DNA from: Fragilaria crotonensis
Taxonomy: Eukaryota; Bacillariophyta; Fragilariophyceae; Fragilariales; Fragilariaceae
DNA: 64,000 nt
NCBI GenBank assembly: GCA_022925895.1
Contig: JAKSYS010000138.1
Coordinates: 1-64,000 of the forward strand
Reading direction: 5' to 3'
How positions within the stretch are numbered: position 1 is the first letter of the stretch; every line of letters begins with the position of its first letter. The notes beneath the pieces were generated by a model. The model worked only from the letters and a program-made list of their open reading frames with translations, searched no databases and was not told the DNA's origin. The position numbers and the translations under genes were made by a program. Shown here in pieces: positions 49,380-59,674 of the stretch.

Positions 49380-50112
49380 GGTCAAAGTTTTCTCAACGAA
49401 GACGATTATCATCATTCGGGGTCACGAGCATCAAACGAGCGATTTTTCAACATCCTCCACTCACGTTCCAAACTAATATAATAATACCCTATAATGGTAC
49501 GGGACCCACGTGGACGATTAGAACACGCCGGCCGACTTCACTTTTTATCAATGAATTCCTAAATCCGGGTTGTTCTTTGTCTATCTCTTAATTGTTTCAT
49601 TCCCCTGTCGTAGCTTCAGGCAATATGCAGTATTCGAAGTCCGTTCATACTACGGTCCTGTACATTGAACGTTAGAAGTCGGAAATGCTGCCAAACTCCA
49701 ACCTCCTCGTCCCCCCGGCCCCCGGTTGTCCTCACCAAAATACAAATACGCTGTAGCATATATGAATATAGAATATAGTATGTCATATATGTACAGTTGT
49801 ACTCCGAACTCCGAGTACAATACCAGTACTCGTACTATGTTGTTGTGTCAGTACTTGCGGTATGCCATTACATAGGGAGCGACAGTTACTCCGAGCTCCG
49901 AGTGCATGACTAACCAATGTGTAGATACATACGTACTCCAGTACATAGTACTCCAAAGTACATGACCTTTATCCCTCTCTGTATATGACAGTGAAATCCT
50001 TAACTCTACTATTCATGAATTCCGCCACGAAAGTGCTTCAACCCGATTTCGAAGCATAAAGCAACCCAAGTGACAGGAAACGAGAAATCAGTTGTATTGT
50101 ATCACTCCCACC
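49380..50112. promoter_or_regulatory. Shared upstream region of the divergent paralogue pair
   Basis: This 733 bp region lies between the two start codons. It contains a C-rich stretch (about 49710-49730) and a GTAC/TACTCG-rich run (about 49790-49960). It probably serves as a bidirectional promoter. No specific element can be assigned. Confidence 0.5.
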
Positions 50113-50931
50113 ATGTCATCCGAGACCGTGCGTAGATCGGCTCGTCGCACGACGAAACAGGTGTCAGCCTACAACGTCGGCGACGTTATAGAGGTGAGTC
50201 TGTCGCATTCGCTTTGTCCCGCGTGATCTTGGGTCAAAATTCCACTGGTTCGGTGTGATTACGCGTTTACACGCCATCCTTCTGACATTACCATTGTTGG
50301 AACGTGTCGACTCTATCAGGTTACAAGAAACGACACAGTTGTCAAGGGAAGGCTTCTTCAGCAACTCTTTGAAGGAAAAACTGCAAATCCCCGTTGGCTC
50401 GTGGCATTCGTTGATGAGCCATCGTGGAAGGATGAGGAGCTCTATGAAGCGGTGTTTGGAAAGCACTGGCCAAAGGAAACAGAGGCCCATCCGAAGCCAG
50501 CACGATCTCGAAGCAAGCCCCCTGTCAAAGAGTCACAGAAAAAGACTTCCAAGAACGGAATCGTTAAAAACTCACCATCCTCTGACGCCGAAGCCTCTCA
50601 CACGTCCAGCATAAAGGAGAAGTCAGTGTCATTCACCGAGACCACTCGCGCTGTTTCCGAAGGTGATTCCTCCCCCAGAGAGAATCGCTCGGAAAGGTCA
50701 TCGGCACGAGAACAACGATCGAAACGCCGACACGCTCAGGTTGAGCAGCATGTTGTGGGTCAACCCCAATCTAATCACAAGAGACCCATGCCCCCTCCAA
50801 AGTCCAATCCCGACAACAAGAAATCGCGCAAAGACCAGAATCAAGAAGTCGTCAAAGTGCCAATGCTCACGGGAACTCTCTACCTTTATCGTGGTCCAGT
50901 TCGACGCGCTGAATTCATTCGACACGTCTAG
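50113..50931 (+). CDS. Small basic protein, paralogue 2 of a divergent pair (unknown)
   Basis: Exon 1 is 50113-50193, the intron is 50194-50319 (126 bp, GTGAGT...TATCAG) and exon 2 is 50320-50931, giving 230 residues. It matches paralogue 1 in the basic start (RRSARRTTKQ), in YNVGDVIE followed by NPRWLVAFVDEP, in KDEELYEAVFGK, and in the C-terminal VVKVPMLTGTLYLYRG. The intron falls after the same Glu in both genes. The middle is rich in Ser, Lys and Glu and has diverged freely, while the two ends are conserved, so those ends are the likely functional parts. Function is unknown. Confidence 0.78.
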
Positions 50932-52068
50932 CGAATAGTGTCAACGACCGAGAACAGGCCTTCTCTCAGCACTTCTTTACATCGTCACCGCTCGGCGCGC
51001 TTGCATTTAGCGCCACTCCTCATGAACGTGTGCTATCTGATCAGCAATTTCCTATTATCTAACAAATCCGTTGGTTGTATCAACCTTACCTAGAAATTAT
51101 CGGCATACCACGCCTCTACTCTATCATGTTCGGTAAAATGAGCCCACTAGCCCAAGGTCAGGCGCCTTGGTTGATGCACTAAAACTTTCCCGTCTACACG
51201 CATACGTAGGCCAAGCATTCAACGCTCGAGTCGTTCGTGTATCATGAAAGCTAGGAATGGAATTGATCGTTCACCTCGGTCAACTTGGTGAGAGCTTTTC
51301 AATCATACCCATGCCTTGCGTAGAAAAGTGCCAGATAACATGCTCAGAAGACTGCCTTCCTCGTCATTCGTCGGGATGGAAAATGTGCCGTAAACTTGGT
51401 CATGGCTTGGATGGATAATCTGTTTCCCGAATCTCTTTTGGTCTTCGCAATTGGAGTTGTTCGAATAGATGCGTTTCAAGACGCTTGTACCCAGCGTGTT
51501 ACACCATCGACAGAGTTCGTTTCAGACGACAAAATTTTCAATCTGGCAGGTCAGAAAGGGGCTCGCACTGAGTAAAAACATGCGAACCCTGATAACCCGC
51601 GCTTCATTCATCATTCCCTTATCTTGCGCGGCAATAACACGTCAAACCTCTACAGTAGAGTATGTGATCTCCTCTTAGTCTGACATAAGTAAAATTGAAG
51701 GCGGGCTCTACTTCGAAAAATGACGTCACCTTAATCCAATCCGACACACCCCGAGCCGATGTCAGTATAAATAATTAAACAAACTCGAATACAGTTTATA
51801 TTTTCCTAAATAAACGTTTCGGCGAAGATATCATCTGCCCGTTAATACAACGGAGTAGTCAAGTAGAAGGCACTCACAAAACTGTCGACCGTAGTTCTGT
51901 GAAAAACTGGAAGACCACGGTCGCCAAAGCCTTCCATCACATTTGCTCCAAAGCGGGTGGTGTGTTGAGTGTTCATATCCAACTCACAATTTTAGCCATC
52001 TGAATCCTTTTCTTCTTTGATTGTCGCTTCAGCGTGTAGGTCCATTTCGAGACCGGCGTGTTGACACA
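50932..52068. other. Intergenic, 1.1 kb, no gene seen
   Basis: This lies between paralogue 2 and the first FYVE-like/RING gene. Only short frames without recognisable motifs occur. Confidence 0.5.
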
Positions 52069-54273
52069 ATGGTATTGAATCCAACGCACGCCACGCAAAG
52101 TCCGGCCCCGCATCGGCGTTCTGATAATGCCACGGGTGGCCCTTCGCGAGATGATGGAGAATGGACGGACTTTGACTCCTCATCTTTCTCGGGCAGTATC
52201 AAGCAGAGTCGTAAGAAGGGCACTGATCGAGTTGCGGCAGGAAAGCGTGGAGCGGTCCGATCATCTGCAACATCGTCAGTGACACCAAGCTGGATGAAAG
52301 CACCCATCAACAGCGATGCCTCTTGGATACCGCTTGCACCTCCTTTAGTTGCAACACAAGTCGATCATAGACTCACTATCAACGAACACGAAGGAGATGA
52401 TGCTCCTCGCGAGGGACCAGAGTTGATAGCTCCGCCATCGCCTGCCGTGCACCGGAGAGCTGCTCGCCAGGAGCAAAATCATCATGACGAATATGAGTCC
52501 AGGAATGACAAGGAATTAGGCACGATATCATCGAGCTCGCAGTACCCCAGGCGATCTGGGTTGGCGCATGGGGTCGAAACGCAATCACGCGACAACAATG
52601 GAACCCCGGTCCGCAGGGGTCGAACCACTACACGCGTTCCTTCAGAACCTCGACCTCGATCCAACAGTAGATCGAGTCCGGCGTATATCACTCAAACTCA
52701 GGACTCACGGACGAGACCTTCCACTCCAACCGGTAGGGGACGTTCGCGAAGCCACACCCCAGCGGCAGGCAACCGTCCTGCCCGTATGGCTCTAGCTGAA
52801 CGTTCACCGGAATTGATCCAAGCAGTTGATACTGGATGCTCAAGCAGTGTCGGACGAAAGCTTCCGAGACCTACCCGCACTCCCCGTGTGCCAAGGAGCG
52901 CCGGCGATGACAGAAGTGTCCGAACCATGGAAAGCGCCCGAACTCTGGATGCCAATATCGGTCGTAACGTCACATTCGGCTCTTCCTTACCCCCAAAATG
53001 TGAAATGTCGCCAATGTCCGCAAGGAAAGAAGGCGGCTTCATGGAAAAACTATTCGGTACACAAGGTGGCGCCGAGGCAAAAAAGATGTTCCGCAGGGAA
53101 AGCTCGTTGACAACGGGCAGTGACGTTTCTTTTCGGCTCCCTCAGCGAATTCATACAAGGATCTTGCTATCGGCCACTGTTTATCACAATACTGCAACAA
53201 ATTTATGGATAACCACCATCAACACGAACCAACGAGGCGTCAATACGAATCCTGCTGCAGCATCGAAGTTCCTTAAAGCGTTCTCCTTCTCGTCTGAGAA
53301 AGAAGCCCGCGAGTCTGCGATTGCAAACGCGCCTCCAAAGATGCTTCCATTCAGCGAAAATGAGAACTGCTTCATTTGCAGTGGAAAGTTTGCCGTCTTC
53401 CGACGTCCGAGTCATTGCAGGAATTGTGGGGTGTGTATCTGCAGTGGATGCACGACGACTTGGCCGTCAAGAATGATTCCTGAGATGTACAATCTCAAGA
53501 ATGAGACCAATGTGAATATCTGTAATAGCTGTGATTGGCTGAGCTATGCCTTCAAGAAAGCTTTGATCAAGGGGGACATTGAGGAAATAATCGCACTGTA
53601 CGGAACTGGAAACATCAACGTGCGATCTCCCTTCCCTGCGGGAAAGAGAGACAAGAAAGGGGAAACCATGCACCCTATTCACTGTGCTGTCGAGGGGGGC
53701 AACCTCAACGTCCTAAGGTGGCTGCTGGAGGAGCGATTTTGTCCGGTCAAAAGAATTGCAAGCGGAAATGGCAAGCAGAAGAGAGGAGAAGATATCCCTA
53801 TTCTTACATCCAAGGGTCGCTCGGTTTTGAGCATTGCAATGACTAATCTCAACGTGGAAATCGTCCGATACTTGGTTATCGATAAGAATGTTTCTGTCTA
53901 CGAAATGAAGGACTTGACCTTGTGTTTGCGTGTTCTTGAGTCTGCGTTAGTGTCGATTCCACGCCGCACTGTTCCGCTGCGAACCAGGGATATTGTGGCT
54001 CGATGGGCAGACGACGGATATGCTGGCGACGTCGCCTCCGACATCTCTGGCAGCATTCATGAGGTCGCAACTCACAATGAAGAATCCACTTTCGCGGGAA
54101 GCCGATGCACCACTGAGGTCGGCGACGCATGCATTATTTGCTATGATAGGGCTATTGATTGTGTCATTACGCCATGTGGACACCAAATCTGTTGTATGGC
54201 ATGCGCGGAGAATATGAGGAGTTGCCCAGTTTGCAATACAGAGTGTGCATTTATTCGCATCTTCAAACCATGA
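52069..54273 (+). CDS. FYVE-like/ankyrin/RING protein, gene 1 (predicted E3 ligase)
   Basis: A 734-residue intronless frame from the ATG at 52069. Residues 1-360 or so are disordered, rich in Ser, Arg, Pro and Thr. A conserved lead-in follows (LWITTINTNQRG, PPKMLPF). From about residue 434 comes an eight-cysteine FYVE-like finger: CFICSGKF, RRPSHCRNCG, CICSGC and CNSCDW. Ankyrin-like repeats run from about 534 to 640 (MHPIHCAVEGGNLNVLRWLL, GRSVLSIAMTNLNVEIVRYL). A C-terminal C3HC4 RING starts at residue 688 (CIICYD, CGHQICCMAC, CPVC). FYVE-like plus RING resembles animal CARP/RNF34 E3 ligases, which lack ankyrin repeats. The likely role is ubiquitin ligation at endomembranes, which is inference. 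Genes 2 and 3 share the architecture. Confidence 0.9.
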   Translation: MVLNPTHATQSPAPHRRSDNATGGPSRDDGEWTDFDSSSFSGSIKQSRKKGTDRVAAGKRGAVRSSATSSVTPSWMKAPINSDASWIPLAPPLVATQVDHRLTINEHEGDDAPREGPELIAPPSPAVHRRAARQEQNHHDEYESRNDKELGTISSSSQYPRRSGLAHGVETQSRDNNGTPVRRGRTTTRVPSEPRPRSNSRSSPAYITQTQDSRTRPSTPTGRGRSRSHTPAAGNRPARMALAERSPELIQAVDTGCSSSVGRKLPRPTRTPRVPRSAGDDRSVRTMESARTLDANIGRNVTFGSSLPPKCEMSPMSARKEGGFMEKLFGTQGGAEAKKMFRRESSLTTGSDVSFRLPQRIHTRILLSATVYHNTATNLWITTINTNQRGVNTNPAAASKFLKAFSFSSEKEARESAIANAPPKMLPFSENENCFICSGKFAVFRRPSHCRNCGVCICSGCTTTWPSRMIPEMYNLKNETNVNICNSCDWLSYAFKKALIKGDIEEIIALYGTGNINVRSPFPAGKRDKKGETMHPIHCAVEGGNLNVLRWLLEERFCPVKRIASGNGKQKRGEDIPILTSKGRSVLSIAMTNLNVEIVRYLVIDKNVSVYEMKDLTLCLRVLESALVSIPRRTVPLRTRDIVARWADDGYAGDVASDISGSIHEVATHNEESTFAGSRCTTEVGDACIICYDRAIDCVITPCGHQICCMACAENMRSCPVCNTECAFIRIFKP

Positions 54274-56126
54274 GGTCTATGCTTCAAGGAGCTCTGTCTG
54301 CAGAGAACAAGTAGCGTATCCTCTCTGATGTGACGCATTCCATTGGAGTGTTTCATGAGACAACAGATTTTGTCCAAATAAACTTACTCCGGCATTTTTA
54401 GTGCAGCAGGGCTACCTCTACTACTACTAGGAGTACTTCTAGTAATGACTTAAGCAAGATACAGAGCTTTTGCGCACAGATGCTCTCATCATCAATAGTT
54501 GCTGGCAGAGTACTTGTACCGCATAGAACGTTATGGTGTGTAGCAAAGTTCGTAACGACCATCCCGTACAACAGCAAAGCTTGCTTAAGCATGAAGAAAC
54601 GCGCTTATCGTTGTTTGGTTCAAATGCCGTGCTGAAATGCCTATCATGCACGACCACCTTCCTATAGTACGAATCTCCAGAGCTCCGCCCACCGTTTCTA
54701 CAACGGAGGGTGCAATCCAACTTCACCTTGTTCCACAAATGTAGCAGCATCATGCAGTTTTTTTCAAGACATGCTTTACAGCTTGACCGACCTTCGCGTT
54801 ATTTTTGTTACATTGCATGATGAGTTGACAGACAAACTGACTTTTTGGGATAGTCAACGGGGTCGATGAGAAGGCGAGTCAGAGGAAGGAAGGTAAAGCA
54901 ACCAAACACGTCATCAAACAAGCTGAAGTTGCCTCATCAGCGTCAATGTGCGAATAAAGGTTTTGACTTGAAACAGTACAAAAGAAGCATGAGGCGAACG
55001 CATTCTTCAAGCACTTTGTTTGAGCATGCGACATGGTACTACTCTTGTATTGACTTTCTGTGCTTGGAATTCGTTTCTACTCCAAGTATTGGTCAGTGTT
55101 CTGACACCAGCAGGAGGTTGAGCTCGGATGAGTTGTCATTCGGACTTGGATCCTCCATTATCAAAACAGGAGGGTTCATCACCGGTAGATACATTTCAGA
55201 GCAGTCTTTTGTGTCTTCAGTGGTCTTGGACCACGACATTGCTGTGGTGGAAACAACAATCCCGTCTACACTGATTTGAAGCATTGCACTGATTTCGAAG
55301 GCCGCACCACTGTTAAATGAAATCCTGATGGGCAGCAGGCACAGTTTGTTTGAAATTGTGGTATCTCGGTGCTTTATTCCTTATCATTCCCTCGAGCATG
55401 ATGCGTAATCTAACACTAACTATGCATCCCTGCAATTTTTTCGTTACGTGCCTTCGAACTCGGAATATTACGTATCGTCAGGTAAAAAGTAGCAGTATTC
55501 TTGTTGTTAACCATGGCACATGCACTACGGTTACCAGCCTCGTTGTTCAGACAAGTGCTGTGTGCTATCTTGGCTCTGATCACCTTCGTCCTGCCATGAG
55601 ATGTCATCCGATACACGCGACAATGGAGGATATATCCGATATCTCGGGTATCGCATAGATGACGTCGGTTAGTCGTAGTACCGTTACATATTGATACAAC
55701 GGTACAACGTACTCCAGTACTGTGCGTAAGAATTTGGGCTTACCGTACTATTTGTACAGTATTTGAGTATCAAAGTTGCTTGTACAGTACGCATGTACTG
55801 TAGTGCAATGTACCTTGTACGAGTACTGAAGTATCACGGACACCACAATCTCACCTCGAACCCTTAACACTCTATTCCCCGGAAACCCTAATCCTGAGAT
55901 GCTTTAAGTCGTATGCATGTACTTGCATTGTAACGGGTCGAAGTTGGCAGGCCAGAGTGTTGGCCAGTTATCAAGAGTGCAGACCGAAACAGCACACGCA
56001 ATACCACGCTCGAGAGGGGGCCCATCGATGAGGGACAGTTTCGATCGAACTACGATCGCTAGAATTGATTCACAGCCATAGCAAGGAGTCTGAGCTTTCT
56101 GAATCAGAGCAATAGATTCTAAGTCG
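54274..56126. other. Intergenic, 1.85 kb, no supported gene
   Basis: This lies between FYVE-like/RING genes 1 and 2. A frame at 54866-55279 is basic but shows no motif or sensible composition. A GTAC-rich run lies at about 55670-55830. I see no paralogue remnant. Confidence 0.5.
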
Positions 56127-59100
56127 ATGAAACGAAGAAGCGAAATGGACAAGAAACGAAAACCGTCGTCCGCTTCTTCGCTCCCACCAGCATTATCATC
56201 CTCGTCGCAGCACTACCTGACCAATAACGAGGATCTGCAATGCTCATCAACGGGATATTATTTGCATGGAGGTCCTGACGAAGCACACGCTACCGCAGCA
56301 TGTGGAGTCCAGGTGGAAGAGTCAGCGGAAGAGGTACTTCAAGCATCGATTAACTTTAGGAACGCACGCTCAAGTAATTCTTCTTATCTCAGGAATGGAG
56401 GGACCGTATACGCCCGAATGTTGTACCCATCCTTGGATGCAACGTCTTTTGACGCTCTTTCAGGAGAAGAGAAGCGAGAGGAGACAGAATTTGTCACGGT
56501 GGGAGCGTCAGCGCTCCCTGACGTAGTCTCTGTTTACTTCGAGGACGACGATCCTGTAACCCGAAAGCTATTGGAAGAAGAGCGTTTGATGCAGTCTGTG
56601 CGAACTGGATCTATGATGACATCCAAGGCGGTAGCGTCCCACGTGGAAGCTGAAGACTCGAAGCCTCCAGCTCAACAAGTTGCGTACGCATCAGCATATA
56701 ACGAGGATGAATCTCCTGACGATATAAACCTCGGAGTGAGAGCTGAGTTGGTTGGTGAATCGGACTTCTCGTCGTATCATGCCTTTTCCTCATCGTCCAT
56801 GAATGCAGTTGCGATGTCGAACGACGGCATTTTGACAGAGGAAGCGATAGTTCTCGACTCGAAGCCTGCTGCGTTACCGTCCCGGTGGAGCAATGAATCT
56901 GCGGAAGCAACTGTTCTTGGAGATTCCCCGCAAAATGTAGCTGTGTGGACAACACGTCATACAGGAGAAAATCTCGAAGAAATAGCAGTGACTGGAAGAG
57001 ACGAAGCAGAGGCAACGATTGTGGAAATTGCTGAAGACATTCATCCGGCGGATTTAGACTCGGATGGTGTTCAGGCTGAACTTATCGGGAGGGATTTCAG
57101 CCATGTCGCATCTCATCAAGGACATCAGTCTTGGGACATTTCAGAGCGAAGAGCTGTTGTATCAGAAGTATCGCCTGGGTATGCGATTGCGTGCGTAGAA
57201 AATGCTGTTGCCGACGAATCAATTCAAGGGACCATTGTTAGCTTCTCTGATGATTTTCACTCGGCTGGTCAAGGCGCATCGAGCCTGACAGCTCAATATG
57301 TTGGTAGGGATTACAGTCAAGGTGACTCGCTGGTTTGGACTGATTCTGATCAGCCTTTCGTGAATTCCGCAAGTCAAGTCTTTTCGGCGGGGGAACAACA
57401 CGCAATGGTCGTCGAGATTACGGAAAACCTCCACCCCGCCGACCTTGATGAGCCGGCAGTCCAGGCGGAGTTTGTCGGGCGCGACTTTAGTCAAGGTGAG
57501 CTTCTCGAAGGAAGTCAGGCTTGGGCTGAACCTGCCGGTCGACAGGCGAATGTTGTATTCGACGATTTCGCGGTGGTCACCGCGTCTAATTTTGATAGAG
57601 TAGGTGGTGGCACGGGTAACGTTGAGGCAGATGCAGCTGTTGTGGCGTTCGCTCATGGAATGGAACGCAATGGTCCTAGTGCGGAACCGGTAGGACGCAT
57701 TGTTGGGCGTGCTGAGTCGTTTCCGGGAACCCCTCAGCACGCGCATGCTCTGCTGGTATCTCCGGTCGGAATCGGCCACAGATCCGTGTCTGCTCCAGGC
57801 TGTCACACTCCTTTGGAATATGACCACAACAATCTGACAGCAAGACTTGCCGCAGATACGCACCCGATGAATGCCATGCATCCAGTGAAGGAAACGCCCC
57901 CACCGATTCCACCGCGTTCTGCAGCTGGACGGGAACTCTCCTATAATAGCAACGGAAGTCAGTTTTCGATGGGTAGCTCTAATGGAGAAACCGGGAATGG
58001 CGTTCAACAGTCCGCTTCCTCTCGAAGCGCAAGTGCTGGTAGCGTCTCAAACAGCGGAGAGCTCCTATCACAGGCTCAGAGGGCTGTTAGTCGGAGTAGA
58101 GCAAATGTTTTGAGGCACACAAACAATGTCAGAGATCGATGGTTTGGGTGTGATCCAAACAGGACCAACTTTGATTTATCACACTCGGCGGGATCGATTC
58201 TGTCCAGGACCTTGTTGCCGTGGTCTGTGTTTCCGAGTGAAACAACAGGAATGTGGGTAGCCACTGTCAATACGAACCAGAAGGCTTTGGATAGCAATGA
58301 CATTGTGGAAGCGTCGAAAGCTCTCCGAGCGTTCTCAGTTCCGACAAGAGAGCAGGCTGAGGCATTGGCCAGTGCATGGGCGCCGCCGCGTATGCTTCCA
58401 TTTGCCAAGAATAGTAGGTGCTTCATCTGCGAAGCCAGATTTGCTGTTTTCAAGCGACCTTGTCACTGTCGAAACTGCGGCGTGTGCGTGTGCTCTGCTT
58501 GTACAGTGCAGTGGCCCTCAAAGATGATTCCCGATACCTACAATATAAAGCAAGAAAGCATTGTAAACATTTGCAAGAGCTGCGATTGGTTGTGCTCAGC
58601 CTTTCGAATGGCGTTACTTGATGGTAATCTTGAGCAGGCCGTTGTCATTCATTCAACGAACAACGTCAATTTAGTGACTCCCTTCGCAAACGTTAAGGGC
58701 GAACTCTTGTAAGTACCGTTGCAGTAATAATCAGAATCGATCGCTGATCCTCACAATTTTCATCCTCAGCTATCCGGTCCATTGCGCCGTGCTAGGTGGT
58801 AGTCTAGACCTCCTCCAATGGCTTGTGGACACTCATTGCTGTCCATTGCGCTCCATACGTATCAGCGGGAAAACAAGACAGTCCTCTGGGAGCTTCACTC
58901 CGATTTTAACCTCGCGCGGACGTTCGTTGCTTGGGATCGCAATTGAAAAAGAAAAGATTGACCTGGTAAGGTACCTCGTTGTGGACAAGGGTATGCCTCT
59001 TGCAGGAGAAAAGGATTTGAATACGAGCACGCTGATTCGTCTGCTCGACCGGATACTTCGAGAACTCCCGCCATACAACAAAAGTGAATTGTTTCCACCC

Positions 59101-59528
59101 ACGTCTCCAAGACCAGGGAAGAATGCTTCTTCCGGAAATATGACACCGGTTCCACCGACGGTTCCACCGACTCCAACTCGTTTGGGTTCGGTTGCCGATT
59201 CCGGCTCAGGTCGGCAATCGGAAGAATCGTGGCGTGCTGATGAGGCCCTCGCCTACGAATTGGCTGAACAAGCACGGCGCGAACAGGACTCACAAGGGTC
59301 TGTCGACGATGCCGTAAGTGGATGAATGATGAAGGAGCATTTGTCTGATTATGTCTAACCTTGTTTCGTTTTCGCCATCAGTGCATCATTTGCTTCGCCA
59401 ACTCAATCGACTGTGTGGTCACACCATGCGGTCATCAAATTTGTTGTATGCAGTGCAGCACTAATATCTCTCGCTGCCCCGTATGCGGTGTGGACTGTTG
59501 CTTCATCAAAGTCTTTCGAGCCAACTAG
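56127..59528 (+). CDS. FYVE-like/ankyrin/RING protein, gene 2 (predicted E3 ligase)
   Basis: The exons are 56127-58708, 58770-59313 and 59382-59528, giving 1090 residues. Introns are 61 and 68 bp. The long N-terminal part (1-620) is acidic and contains several diverged copies of a module like HPADLD, VQAEFVGRDFSQG. The same core as gene 1 follows: lead-in (MWVATVNTNQKA, PPRMLPF), finger from about residue 765 (CFICEARF, KRPCHCRNCG, CVCSAC, CKSCDW), ankyrin-like repeats (YPVHCAVLGGSLDLLQWL, GRSLLGIAIEKEKIDLVRYL), and RING from residue 1043 (CIICFA, CGHQICCMQC, CPVC). The introns fall just before YPVHCAV (phase 2) and just before the RING (phase 0). A ubiquitin-ligase role is inferred; substrates are unknown. 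Confidence 0.92.
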
Positions 59529-59674
59529 GCAGGCTTTACCTAAATGCCGCTCCTGGATGTTGTTCATGTAACTTTTACTTTGCAAAATGTGTACCTTATT
59601 CTACTTGTTGATTAGATTGGCAGTCTCAAGTCCCGGAAGCAGATTCTCCGATGCAAACATCCCCAGTCTCATAT

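Noticed and set aside
50932-52068. The TTG at 52021 as start of FYVE-like/RING gene 1
   Set aside because: The first in-frame ATG is at 52069, and nothing upstream is conserved with genes 2 or 3.
54866-55279. A 137-residue frame between the FYVE-like/RING genes
   Set aside because: Its composition looks random, it has no motif and no paralogue in the cluster, and the opposite strand is equally open.
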